From contig URPK01000001.1 of assembly GCA_900549715.1 (NCBI GenBank), positions 186,001-250,000 of the forward strand: a stretch of DNA of 64,000 nucleotides, written 5' to 3'. The notes under the pieces are model-generated. The model worked only from the letters and a program-made list of their open reading frames with translations. It did not search any database and had not been told where the DNA came from. The position numbers and the translations under genes were made by a program. Positions within the stretch are counted from its first letter, which is position 1, and every line of letters begins with the position of its first letter. Below, one piece after another: positions 9,056 through 18,700 of the stretch. Source of the stretch: an uncultured Collinsella sp. (GTDB taxonomy: Bacteria; Actinomycetota; Coriobacteriia; Coriobacteriales; Coriobacteriaceae).

Positions 9056-9961
9056 ATGATTCAGGACCCCTTTCGTTCGATGATTCGTTCGGAAGGGGTC
9101 CTGCGTTATCGCGACCTTCCGTGGCGCCGCACGCGCGATCCGTACATCATTTGGCTTTCCGAGGTCATGTTGCAGCAAACACAGGTGCCACGCGTGGAGA
9201 CGCGTATGCCGGCGTGGCTCGATCGCTTTCCGACCGTGCAGGCGCTTGCCCAAGCCGCGCCTTCCGATGTTTTGGACGCTTGGCAGGGCATGGGCTACAA
9301 CCGACGCGCTCTGGCGCTCCACAAGGCCGCTCAGCGCGTTGTGGAGGACTGGGACGGTGAGTTTCCGCGCGAGACGCGTGACTTGGTCGCTCTGCCTGGT
9401 ATTGGCCCGGCAACGGCGCAAGGTATCCGGTCGTTCGCGTTTGACCTTCCAGGCGTGTATCTGGAGACCAACGTGCGCACGGTCTTTCTGCATCACTTCT
9501 TTCCCGATGTACCGGCTGTTCCCGACCGCGAGCTGGTGCCGCTGATTCAGGCGGCCTGTCCGGCGGTCCCCGGTGCGGCGACCGACGAGATCGCTCCCTT
9601 TGCCGTGCCGCTCGATGATGCCGACACGCCGCGCGCGTGGTATTACGCGTTGCTGGACTACGGCGCATATCTAAAAAAGACGTTGCCCAATCCGTCCAGG
9701 CGCTCGGCGGGCTATAGCCGTCAATCAAAGTTTGAGGGCTCACGTCGCCAAAAGCGCGCGCATATCGTGCGCATGTTGCTGGCAGCGCGCGATGGCCAAC
9801 CGGCGGGGATTACGCTTGCTGATGCCGTGGTGGGCGTTAACGATATGGAAGCGGCGGCTGGGCGCGGGCCGGTCGAGCGCGAGCTTGTCGCGGGCATTCT
9901 GGCCGACCTGGAGCGTGAGGGCTTTTGCCGAGCCGAGGGCGATCGCTGGCTGAGCATTTAG
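9056..9961 (+). CDS. MutY-like A/G-specific adenine DNA glycosylase
   Basis: A 301-residue HhH-GPD base-excision glycosylase. MutY features are the WRRTRDPYIIWLSEVMLQQT block with catalytic-type E36 and the helix-hairpin-helix LPGIGPATAQ near residues 113-122. Two points are unusual. The position of the MutY catalytic aspartate holds a glutamate (E137 in LETNVRTV). The four-cysteine iron-sulphur loop found in classical MutY and in Nth is absent; the C-terminal third has only one isolated Cys. MutY removes adenine opposite 8-oxoguanine; whether this variant does the same is uncertain. AAGGAG precedes the ATG, 21 bases after the Rrf2 gene, so the two may be co-transcribed. Confidence 0.78.
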   Translation: MIQDPFRSMIRSEGVLRYRDLPWRRTRDPYIIWLSEVMLQQTQVPRVETRMPAWLDRFPTVQALAQAAPSDVLDAWQGMGYNRRALALHKAAQRVVEDWDGEFPRETRDLVALPGIGPATAQGIRSFAFDLPGVYLETNVRTVFLHHFFPDVPAVPDRELVPLIQAACPAVPGAATDEIAPFAVPLDDADTPRAWYYALLDYGAYLKKTLPNPSRRSAGYSRQSKFEGSRRQKRAHIVRMLLAARDGQPAGITLADAVVGVNDMEAAAGRGPVERELVAGILADLEREGFCRAEGDRWLSI

Positions 9962-10075
9962 CCCGTGGAAATCTGAAGAACAGGATTGTAAGGTTTAGAT
10001 TTCCGACATGAGGGCATCCTAAAGACGAGGCCGCTCGAAGCCTACGGGCGGCATGCGTTGAAGGGAAGTACACCT

Positions 10076-10615
10076 ATGGATTTTGAGAATTCCCAAACCA
10101 AGAAGAACCTCGAGACCGCTTTTGCCGGTGAGTCCCAGGCACACACCAAGTATCGCTACTATGCCTCCAAGGCAAAGAAGGACGGCTACGTTCAGATCTC
10201 GAACATCTTTGCCGAGACGGCTGGCAACGAGTCCGAGCACGCCAAACTGTGGTTTAAGTATCTGCACGATGGCGCCGTCCCCGATACCCTGGACAATCTG
10301 CGCGATGCCGCCGCGGGTGAGAACTACGAGTGGACCACGATGTACGACGAGTTTGCCAAGACCGCCGAGGAAGAGGGCTTTGCCGAGATTGCCGCAAAGT
10401 TCCGGGGTGTCGCCGCCGTCGAGAAGGCCCACGAGGAGCGCTACAACAAGCTCGTCGAGCGCATCGAGTCGGGCGAGGTGTTTGAGCGTGAGGGCGTAAA
10501 GGTGTGGAAGTGCCTGAACTGCGGACACCTGCATGTTGGTGCCGAGGCGCCTGAGGTGTGCCCGGTGTGTAACCACCCGAAGGCGTACTTTGAGGAGCAG
10601 GTGGTGAACTACTAG
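10076..10615 (+). CDS. Rubrerythrin
   Basis: A 179-residue non-haem iron peroxidase that detoxifies hydrogen peroxide in anaerobes. The N-terminal ferritin-like four-helix domain (about 1-135) has the expected ExxH and E residues, for example FAGESQAHTKY, ETAGNESEHAKLW and VEKAHEERY. The C-terminal rubredoxin-like domain has the CLNCGH and CPVCNHPKAYFE knuckles. Length and order match classical rubrerythrin. GAAGGGA before ATG 10076 sets the start. It stands alone with a terminator downstream. Confidence 0.95.
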   Translation: MDFENSQTKKNLETAFAGESQAHTKYRYYASKAKKDGYVQISNIFAETAGNESEHAKLWFKYLHDGAVPDTLDNLRDAAAGENYEWTTMYDEFAKTAEEEGFAEIAAKFRGVAAVEKAHEERYNKLVERIESGEVFEREGVKVWKCLNCGHLHVGAEAPEVCPVCNHPKAYFEEQVVNY

Positions 10616-10633
10616 CGCTTGGCGCTGGCTGCT

Positions 10634-10724
10634 GCGGAGCGCAGGGCGGGGAAATACCTTTCCCTCTCGCTCACGGCTCCGCAGGGTCGCGCGAGGCAAA
10701 GGTATTTCCCCGCCTTGCGCTCCG
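10634..10724. repeat. Long inverted repeat after rubrerythrin
   Basis: The arm at 10634-10661 and the arm at 10695-10724 are reverse complements with very few mismatches. The shared core is GGCGGGGAAATACCTTT. The loop is itself GC-rich. It begins 18 bases after the rubrerythrin stop codon. Confidence 0.8.
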
Positions 10725-10774
10725 GCGTTGGGTCGTCGCGTGCTCGATACAGAAAAGCTGATAAAAAAGGTTGT

Positions 10775-10806
10775 GTGCCGCCCCTTTTTGGGGCGGCACG
10801 TTTTTG
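10775..10806 (+). terminator. Rho-independent terminator
   Basis: GTGCCGCCCC and GGGGCGGCAC form a perfect stem around TTTTT, followed by GTTTTT. It is the only feature I recognise between the inverted repeat at 10634 and the gene at 11057. Confidence 0.9.
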
Positions 10807-11056
10807 TGGGGTCCCGGTCTCCACAATTTTCGTCAAGCTATTGGTTAGATTTTGGTCAGTTGGCGTAAGGGTGGAAGGCCAAAAGATTGTTGGCGAAAAA
10901 AGCTCAGAGAAAGTGCTGGTAGGGGAGTTGTTGAGGTTTTCGACAGCTTTTGTCAACAAGAAACTTTGCGGCTATTGCTACGGATTGCGTTGTCGCGGTC
11001 ATGGCGGTGCGGGATGCTGGGCGTAAGCGTCGAATGCTCCGATTTTGGAGGCCAGC

Positions 11057-11491
11057 ATGGATTTGTTTCTTGAGACTCCGCAGCAACAAGCTGAGCGCAT
11101 GCTGCGTCAGCAGCAACGACTCATGGAGATGCAAATGCAAGGGGCGGCAGTCCAGCCCTTTGCGCAAAATGTCGTGCCCGCTGCTGTACCTGCAGCTGTG
11201 CCCGGGTGTGAATCGGCACCAGAGGCCTATTCCGTACAGCAAGATTCATATGCGCAGGAGCTCGCGTTCGACAAGCGTCGTGCGCGTCGTCGCCGCGTGG
11301 GCCAGCGCCTGCGCACCTTGGCGATGATCGTGCTCATCCCGCTGGGGCTTGCGGCCATCTTTCTGGCGTCGTATGCCCTCACGTGCATCCTCAACGGCGC
11401 ATCGCCCAACGAGGTGCTCCAGCATCTAGCGGCCCTAGGCCAGCGCTTAGGTGACGTCATAACAACCATCCGCGCCGGCTGGGAGAGCTAG
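11057..11491 (+). CDS. Small single-pass membrane protein, function unknown
   Basis: A 144-residue protein I do not recognise. The N-terminal third is rich in Gln and Met (QQQAERMLRQQQRLMEMQMQ) and may form a short coiled coil. A basic patch follows (DKRRARRRRVGQRLR, about residues 72-86), then one hydrophobic segment of about 22 residues (LAMIVLIPLGLAAIFLASYAL). By the positive-inside rule the N-terminus should face the cytoplasm. GGAGG lies five bases before ATG 11057. A TTG at 11045 extends the frame but overlaps that ribosome site. Confidence 0.6.
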   Translation: MDLFLETPQQQAERMLRQQQRLMEMQMQGAAVQPFAQNVVPAAVPAAVPGCESAPEAYSVQQDSYAQELAFDKRRARRRRVGQRLRTLAMIVLIPLGLAAIFLASYALTCILNGASPNEVLQHLAALGQRLGDVITTIRAGWES

Positions 11492-11615
11492 CGTTTTAGC
11501 GTCCGCGGCTCTAAGAGAAATTTGTCTGCAAGGCAGTGAGTGATCCGTGTGTGTGGCGGGGTAAGATTGATCGCGGTTTTGATTGATGATCGATTGGGTT
11601 TGTTGGGCGGAGTTT

Positions 11616-12971
11616 ATGTCTGCAATTGATATTGCACTTATTGTGATTGCTTTGGTGGCGGTGGGGGTCGCTGCGGCCTGTGCCCTGCAGCTCAAGGGCC
11701 TTCGTGCCGAGTTGCGGGAGCGTGGCGACAGTAGCGCGGAAACGCTGGCAGCACTCGAGCAGGCCAACAACGCGCTCGATGCCCTGAACGTCGCGCTGGC
11801 CGAAACACGCCGCACGGCCAATGCCATCGCGCAGCAGCAGACGACCGATGCGGCCGTGGAGCAGCAACGTTACCTGGCCATCGCACGCGAGTTCTCGCAA
11901 GCTGGTGACCGGATGGATGACCTGCGCCGTGAGACGGCCCAACAGCTCGGCGCCAATCGCGAGGGCATCGAGCATCGCCTGGACAAGGTGCGCGAGACGG
12001 TCGATGCTCAGCTGGGCGCCATCCGCAAAGACAACAACGTGCAGCTCGATCAGATGCGCGCGACGGTGGACGAGAAGCTCTCTCGCACGCTCAACGACCG
12101 TCTGTCTGCATCGTTTAAGCAGGTGAGCGACCAGCTCGAGGCCGTGTACAAGGGCCTGGGCGACATGCAATCTATCGCCACTGGCGTGGGCGACCTTAAG
12201 CGCGTGCTGGGTAACGTCAAGGCGCGCGGCATTTTGGGCGAGGTGCAGCTGGGCGCGATCCTGGCGGATATCCTCACACCCGATCAGTATCTGGAAAACG
12301 TTGCCACCAAGCCCGGCGCCTCGGAGCGTGTTGAGTTTGCCGTCAAGCTGCCGGTAGACGAGGGCGACCCCGTACTGCTGCCGATTGACTCCAAATTCCC
12401 GGGCGACGCGTACGAGCATCTGCTCGATGCCCAGGAGTCGGGCGACGCGGATGCCGTCGCCGCCGCGCGCAAGACGCTTGACGCTATGGTCAAGCGTGAG
12501 GCAAAGGACATCTGCGAAAAGTATCTGAGCGTGCCCGTGACCACCAACTTTGGCATCATGTTCGTTCCGTTTGAGGGGCTGTACGCTGAGGTCGTCAGCC
12601 GCCCCGGGCTTATCGAGACCCTGGGCCGCGACTATCATGTCAACGTTGCCGGCCCTAGCACCATGGCGGCCATTCTCAACAGCCTGCAGATGAGTTACCA
12701 AACGTTTAAGCTGCAAAAACGCACCGACGATGTACTGCGCGTGCTCTCCGCTGTCAAGGCCGAGCTGCCGCGCTATCAAAAGGCGCTGCGCCGCGCCCAG
12801 CAGCAGATCGAGACCGCGGGCAAAACGGTCGAGGGCATCATTACCACGCGCACCAACGTCATGGAGCGCAAGCTCAAGGACATCGACGCGCTGGAAGACG
12901 CGCGGGAGGCCGACGAGATCTTGGGACTCACGTCTGCGGAGCTGCTCGCAGACCAAAAAGACGAGGACTAG
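11616..12971 (+). CDS. rmuC: DNA recombination protein RmuC
   Basis: A 451-residue RmuC-family protein. A short N-terminal membrane anchor (IDIALIVIALVAVGVAAAC) is followed by a long coiled coil (about 30-190). The conserved RmuC core then has the signatures ARGILGEVQLGAIL, LPIDSKFP and FGIMFVPFEGLYAEV. This core is a predicted PD-(D/E)XK-type nuclease domain. RmuC limits recombination at inverted repeats and DNA ends. The start is not certain: ATG 11616 gives the usual short anchor with a GGAG only three bases away; ATG 11586 would add ten residues. Confidence 0.92.
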   Translation: MSAIDIALIVIALVAVGVAAACALQLKGLRAELRERGDSSAETLAALEQANNALDALNVALAETRRTANAIAQQQTTDAAVEQQRYLAIAREFSQAGDRMDDLRRETAQQLGANREGIEHRLDKVRETVDAQLGAIRKDNNVQLDQMRATVDEKLSRTLNDRLSASFKQVSDQLEAVYKGLGDMQSIATGVGDLKRVLGNVKARGILGEVQLGAILADILTPDQYLENVATKPGASERVEFAVKLPVDEGDPVLLPIDSKFPGDAYEHLLDAQESGDADAVAAARKTLDAMVKREAKDICEKYLSVPVTTNFGIMFVPFEGLYAEVVSRPGLIETLGRDYHVNVAGPSTMAAILNSLQMSYQTFKLQKRTDDVLRVLSAVKAELPRYQKALRRAQQQIETAGKTVEGIITTRTNVMERKLKDIDALEDAREADEILGLTSAELLADQKDED

Positions 12972-12988
12972 CTGCATCTGACGGCGGG

Positions 12989-13022
12989 GCGCCTGCGCAA
13001 GCGCGGGACGCGGGCGCTTTTC
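12989..13022 (+). terminator. Possible weak terminator
   Basis: GCGCC and GGCGC flank a smaller TGCGC/GCGCG stem and are followed by TTTT. The T run is short. Confidence 0.4.
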
Positions 13023-13096
13023 GCGTTGCACTTGCCTGAAGTGCGCTTTAGTGTGCAACAATGGCGTTTCGCCCTATCAGACGCGAAAGGAAGCCC

Positions 13097-14899
13097 ATGT
13101 CTCAGAGAAACACCAGTCCGCTCAAACGCTCCACCGTGCGCCGCACGCTGCAGCGTTTTTGGGACGTCACGCGCACGCAGCCGCTGATCGTCTTTCTCTC
13201 GGTGTTCTCGTCGGCGGGCTACATCTTCTTGCTCACGTTTGCCAACACCTACGTGATGGCCCTCATCGTCGACCGCGTCCAAGCGGGTTCCGTGGCGGGC
13301 GATCAAGTATTCGAGGTCTTTGGTCCCTACATTCTGGCGCTCGTGCTCGTTAACCTAGTGGGCCAGATCCTCTCCAAGCTGCAGGACTACACCGTCTACA
13401 AGCTCGAGATTGCGGGCAACTATCACCTGGCGCGCCTGTGCTTCGACACGCTCTCCAATCAATCCATGACATTCCACACCAGCCGCTTTGGCGGATCGCT
13501 CGTGAGCCAGACGAGTCGTTTTATGAGCGGCTATACGGGGCTGGTAGACGTGACGGTGTATTCGCTCATTCCCACCATCACCTCGGTTGTCTGCACGGTG
13601 GCGGCGCTCGCTCCGGTGGTGCCGACGTTTACCGTGATCCTGGTGGGCATCATGGTCGTCTACATTGCGTTTGTCTGGCTTATGTACAAGCGCATCATGC
13701 CGCTTTCGGCCGCGACGTCCGCCGCGCAGAACAAGCTGTCGGGCGTGCTGTCCGACGCGGTCACGAATATCCTGGCCGTCAAGACCTGTGGGCGCGAGGA
13801 CTTTGAGCGCGACCTGTTCGATGCCGCCGACCGCGCCGCGCGCGACGCCGAAACGGTTTCGATGCACGCCATGATGCAGCGCAACTTTACGACCTCGGGC
13901 CTTATCGTCATCACCATGGCCGTGGTGAGTGTGTTCGTCGCGGGTGGCAACGCGTGGTTTGGCATTTCGGCCGGCGCGCTCGTCATGATCTTTACCTATA
14001 CGTACAACCTCACCATGCGTCTGAACTACGTAAGCTCCATGATGCAGCGCATCAACCGCGCGCTGGGCGATGCGGCCGAGATGACGCGCGTGCTGGACGA
14101 GCCGCGTCTGGTGGCAGACGACGAGAACGCTCCCGAGCTTAAAGTGACCGAAGGTGCGATTGATTTTGAGCACCTGAGCTTTGCATACCGTGACGCCGCG
14201 GCGGGCGAGAACGTGTTCGACGACCTGACGCTTCACGTGGCGGCGGGCCAGCGCGTGGGCCTGGTGGGTAAATCGGGCTCGGGCAAGACGACGCTCACCA
14301 AGCTGCTGTTGCGCTTGGACGATGTGCAGGGCGGCCGCGTGCTCGTGGACGGCCAAGACGTCTCGCGCTGCACACAGCAGAGCCTGCGCCGCCAGGTTGC
14401 CTACGTGCCGCAGGAGGCGCTGCTGTTCCATCGCTCCATTCGCGAGAATATCGCCTACGGCCGCCCCGACGCAACCGACGAGCAGATTCGCGAGGCCGCG
14501 CGCCTGGCCAATGCGACCGAGTTTATCGACCGCCTGCCCAACGGCTTTGACACCATGGTGGGCGAGCGCGGCGTCAAGCTTTCGGGCGGCCAACGTCAGC
14601 GCGTGGCCATCGCCCGCGCTATCCTGACCGACGCGCCGATCCTGGTGCTCGACGAGGCGACGTCTGCCCTCGACAGCGAGTCCGAGGCGCTGGTGCAGGA
14701 GGCGCTCGAGAACCTGATGCGCGGTCGCACCTCCATTGTGGTGGCGCATCGCCTGTCCACCGTGGCGGCGCTCGATCGCATCGTGGTGCTGGCGGACGGC
14801 GAGATTGTCGAGGACGGTACGCATGCGCAGCTTGTCGAGGCAGGCGGCGAGTATGCGAGCCTGTGGGGCCGCCAGACCGGCGCATTTTTGGAGGCTTAA
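13097..14899 (+). CDS. ABC transporter, fused permease and ATPase
   Basis: A 600-residue half-transporter of the exporter (MsbA/LmrA) type. The N-terminal part (about 1-330) has six hydrophobic segments. The C-terminal ATPase has Walker A GKSGSGKTT near residue 391, signature LSGGQRQR near 495, Walker B ILVLDEATSALD near 514 and the H-loop VVAHRLST. Such proteins work as dimers and export lipids, peptides or drugs; the substrate is not evident and no partner half-transporter is adjacent. ATG 13097 is chosen because GCGAAAGGAAG precedes it, rather than the upstream ATG at 13061. Confidence 0.92.
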   Translation: MSQRNTSPLKRSTVRRTLQRFWDVTRTQPLIVFLSVFSSAGYIFLLTFANTYVMALIVDRVQAGSVAGDQVFEVFGPYILALVLVNLVGQILSKLQDYTVYKLEIAGNYHLARLCFDTLSNQSMTFHTSRFGGSLVSQTSRFMSGYTGLVDVTVYSLIPTITSVVCTVAALAPVVPTFTVILVGIMVVYIAFVWLMYKRIMPLSAATSAAQNKLSGVLSDAVTNILAVKTCGREDFERDLFDAADRAARDAETVSMHAMMQRNFTTSGLIVITMAVVSVFVAGGNAWFGISAGALVMIFTYTYNLTMRLNYVSSMMQRINRALGDAAEMTRVLDEPRLVADDENAPELKVTEGAIDFEHLSFAYRDAAAGENVFDDLTLHVAAGQRVGLVGKSGSGKTTLTKLLLRLDDVQGGRVLVDGQDVSRCTQQSLRRQVAYVPQEALLFHRSIRENIAYGRPDATDEQIREAARLANATEFIDRLPNGFDTMVGERGVKLSGGQRQRVAIARAILTDAPILVLDEATSALDSESEALVQEALENLMRGRTSIVVAHRLSTVAALDRIVVLADGEIVEDGTHAQLVEAGGEYASLWGRQTGAFLEA

Positions 14900-14962
14900 G
14901 GCCCCCGTACGTGGGACAATCGTTTCCGTGAAGTTATGTTTCTGCCGAGCCGAGGAGTCGTT

Positions 14963-15628
14963 ATGCCACGCGAGACCAATGCCGCCAAACGCGAGCGCGC
15001 CGTTGAGGTGTGCGAGCGCCTCAACCGTCGCTATGGCCCGGTTGAGTGCTTTTTGGACCACGAGAATCCCTTTAGGCTGCTCATCGCGGTGCTGCTCTCG
15101 GCGCAGACGACCGATGCACAGGTCAACAAGGTGACGCCGCGGCTGTTTGCCCAGTGGCCCACGCCCGAGGCCATGGCGGGGGCGAGCGTGGCCGATGTGG
15201 CCGACACCATTAAGTCACTCGGCTTTTATAAGAGCAAGGCCAAGCACGCCGTGGAGGCCGCGCAGATGATCGTTGCCGATTACGGCGGCGAGGTGCCGGC
15301 CGACATGAAGGAGCTCGTCAAGCTACCGGGTGTGGGGCGCAAAACGGCGAACATCGTGCTCAACGTGGGGTTTGGCATTGTCGAGGGCATCGCGGTCGAT
15401 ACGCACGTCAACCGCATCGCGCACCGCCTGATGCTGAGCCCCAAGACGCATGCCAAAGAGCCGCTCAAGACCGAGCAAGATCTGCTCAAGATTTTGCCGC
15501 ACGAGTATTGGGAGTCGGTCAACCACCAGTGGATCACCTTTGGCCGCGAGATCTGCGACGCTCGCAAACCTAAGTGCGACGAGTGCCCGCTGGCAGATTT
15601 GTGCCCCAGCGTGCGCGTAGCGGGGTAG
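14963..15628 (+). CDS. nth: Endonuclease III
   Basis: A 221-residue bifunctional DNA glycosylase and AP lyase that removes oxidised pyrimidines. The helix-hairpin-helix LPGVGRKTAN carries the catalytic lysine K127, and VDTHVNR carries the catalytic aspartate D146. The C-terminal iron-sulphur loop has the canonical four cysteines (CDARKPKCDECPLADLC). Length and motifs match the family fully, in contrast to the divergent MutY-like gene at 9056. GAGGAG before ATG 14963 sets the start. Confidence 0.96.
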   Translation: MPRETNAAKRERAVEVCERLNRRYGPVECFLDHENPFRLLIAVLLSAQTTDAQVNKVTPRLFAQWPTPEAMAGASVADVADTIKSLGFYKSKAKHAVEAAQMIVADYGGEVPADMKELVKLPGVGRKTANIVLNVGFGIVEGIAVDTHVNRIAHRLMLSPKTHAKEPLKTEQDLLKILPHEYWESVNHQWITFGREICDARKPKCDECPLADLCPSVRVAG

Positions 15629-15732
15629 GGCGGAACGCATCTTCGTCTGGCGTTTTTTGCGGGGCTGGGTTTGCCCTTGAGCCGGAGTCCTCTCCATGCG
15701 CTACCATGACAGACAATGTATTTGACGTACGA

Positions 15733-15760
15733 CCCGCCGAGCTTGCCCCGGCGGGCTTTT
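15733..15760 (+). terminator. Hairpin with T run just before mfd
   Basis: CCCGCCG and CGGCGGG form a seven-base stem followed by CTTTT. It is 26 bases before the mfd start and could terminate nth transcription or attenuate mfd. Confidence 0.6.
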
Positions 15761-15785
15761 GGCGTTGCGATGCCGGAGGAACAGC

Positions 15786-18700
15786 ATGCTCATTCACCGT
15801 ATAGCCGCGCAGCTCTACACTGCCGAGGCGCTGCAGACCGTCGAGGCCGGACTCGATGCCGGCGAGGACGTGACGCTGGCCGTGTCGCAGTCGGGCCGCA
15901 CGCTTATGGCGGCCGCCCAGTTTGCGCGCCGTCCGCGCCCGACGGTCTACATTGTGAGTGGCGAGGATGCGGCCGATCGCGCCGCGCGCAGCCTTGCCGC
16001 CTACGTGGGCCTGGCGCACGTGTGCCGTTTTCCCGAGCGCAAGGACTATCCGTGGCGCGAGCAGGCGCCCGACGATGCCGTGGTGGCGCAGCGCTGCGAG
16101 GCTCTGGGGCGCATCGTGCGCGGGGACAACTGCATCATGGTTGCCTCGGCCCGCGCGCTGCTGCGCTGCGTGCCGCCGGTCGAGAGCCACTACTGGGAGT
16201 CCACGACCTTTGCGGTGGGCGAGGAGATTCCTTTTGACGAGGTGCCGCATCGCCTGGTGGGCATGGGCTACACCAATGCCGGCGCCGCTGATGCGCCCGG
16301 TCTGTTCCGCATTCACGGCGACACCGTCGAGGTGTTCCCCGCACAAGAGAAAGCGCCCGTGCGCATTGAGTTCTTTGGCGACGAGATTGACCGCATCCGC
16401 CGCATGGTGAGCTCAACGGGGCAGACCATCGGCAACGAGGACAGTATCGAGATCTTCCCGTGCCGCGAGCTGGCGCTTACCGACGAGGCGGTCCACAACA
16501 TGCATGTGGCGCTCTATCGCGCCAGCCAGGACGACAGCAAACTGGCGGCGCTGCTCGAGATGGTGGATGCGCGCATCGTCACGCCCGAGCTCGACCGCTT
16601 TTTGCCGGTGATGTACGGCCAGACCGTGAGCCCGCTGACACACGTGAGCGGCAAGGCGCTCGTGGTCCTGTCCGAGCCGCGCTCGCTGTTCGACGACTGT
16701 CTGCGCGCCTACGAGGATATCGAGGCGCGTGCCGGCGAGGCAGGGATTGACCGCCTGGATGGTCTGTACGTGCGTGCCCAACAGCTCGATTTTGGTGCCC
16801 AGCAGCGCCTGAACTATGTGAGCCTCATCCGTGCCGGTGGTGCGGTGACGGCCGAGCTCAAGATTGAGCAGCCGGCCATTGCGGGCTCGGACAATCGCTT
16901 TATGACGCGTATCCAGGAGGTCGTGGGCAAGCGCTATGCCTGCGTGTTTGCCATCCCCGACCGCGGTGCGCGCGAGTCGATGGAGCTCACCTTTGGCGAC
17001 GAGGGCATAACCTTTGAGGAGTCACTGACGGCCGCGCCCGAAAACGCCGGTGTTATCGGTGACCGTGTACGCGTGGCGGCGGCGGATTCTGCCGACCGTG
17101 CCGCCCGCCAGGAGGCCCATGCTTCCATTCGCGAGCGCAAGGCCGACGCGCTTAACGCCCGCTCGCTCGAGGCGGGTGCCGCCCAGGCTGCCGCCGGTGT
17201 CGCCGTGCCCACCATCTCGCGCGGACGCGTGACCTTTGTCGATGCCGCTCTGCCGCAGGGCGTGGTGGTGCCCGATGCCAACCTGGCCGTGTTCTCGATC
17301 GCCGACCTCAACGCCCGCATGGATGCCAATCGCGCGCGCAGCCGCCGCAAGGTTGACATTACGCAGATCACCTTCCCGTTTAAGCCGGGCGACTACGTGG
17401 TGCACGCAACGCATGGCATCGCGCTCTTTAGCGAGATCGCGCGCCAGGAAGTGGGCGGCAAGGAACGCGACTACTTTTTGCTGGAATATGCCGACGGCGA
17501 CAAGCTCTACGTGCCGCTCGAGCAGGTCGACCGCATCACGCGCTATGTTGGCCCCGACGGCGATAAACCGCGCTTGACCAGGCTCAACACCGCCGACTGG
17601 ACACGTGCCACCAACAAGGCGCGCAAGAACGCCAAAAAGCTGGCGTTTGACCTGGTCGATTTGTATACGCGTCGCTCGTCGATTACCGGTATCGCCTGCC
17701 CGCCCGATACGCCCGAGCAGATCGAGATGGAGGAGAGCTTCCCCTACGACGAGACGCGCGACCAGCTGGAGGCTATCGCCGACATCAAGGCTGACATGGA
17801 GGCGCCCAAGCCCATGGACCGCCTGCTCTGCGGCGACGTGGGCTTCGGCAAGACCGAGGTCGCCCTGCGCGCGGCCTTTAAGTGCGTGGACTCCGGCCGC
17901 CAGGTCATGGTGCTCTGCCCCACGACCATTCTGGCCCAGCAGCACTACGAGACGTTCTTTGAACGCTTTGCCCCGTTTGGCCTTGAGGTCGAGGTTCTCA
18001 GCCGCTTCCGTACGCCGGCGCAGCAAAAGCGCGCACTCAAGGCGTTTGCCGAGGGCGCGATTGACGTGCTTATCGGCACGCACCGCCTGCTTTCGGCCGA
18101 TGTGAACCCCAAGAACCTGGGCCTGGTGATCATCGACGAGGAGCAGCGTTTTGGCGTGCAGCACAAGGAGCAGCTCAAAAACCTGCGCGAGCAAATCGAC
18201 GTGCTCACGCTCTCGGCAACGCCTATTCCGCGAACCATGCAGATGGCCACGAGCGGCGTGCGCGACATGAGCCTGATCACCACGCCGCCGACCGGGCGTC
18301 GTCCCGTCATTGTGCACGTGGGGGAGTACGACCCCGACGTGGTGAGTGCGGCGATTCGTCTGGAGGTGGGCCGCGGCGGACAGGTGTATTACGTGTCCAA
18401 TCGCGTCAAGACTATCGACGACGCCGTGGCGCGCGTGCACGAGGCCGCGCCCGAGGCGCGCGTGGGCGTGGCGCACGGCAAGATGAGCCCGCGCGAGGTC
18501 GAGGACGTGATGATCGAGTTCGCGACCAAAAAGATCGACGTGCTCATCGCCACGACCATCGTGGAGAGCGGCATCGACAACGCGACCGCCAACACACTGA
18601 TCATCGAAGACTCGCAGCGTCTGGGTCTGGCACAGCTTTACCAGCTTAAGGGCCGCGTGGGCCGCTCGGCCACGCAGGCATACGCGTACTTTATGTTCCC

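Noticed and set aside
13355..15061. A 568-residue minus-strand frame across the ABC transporter and nth
   Set aside because: Antisense shadow of two confident genes; no start signal or domain.
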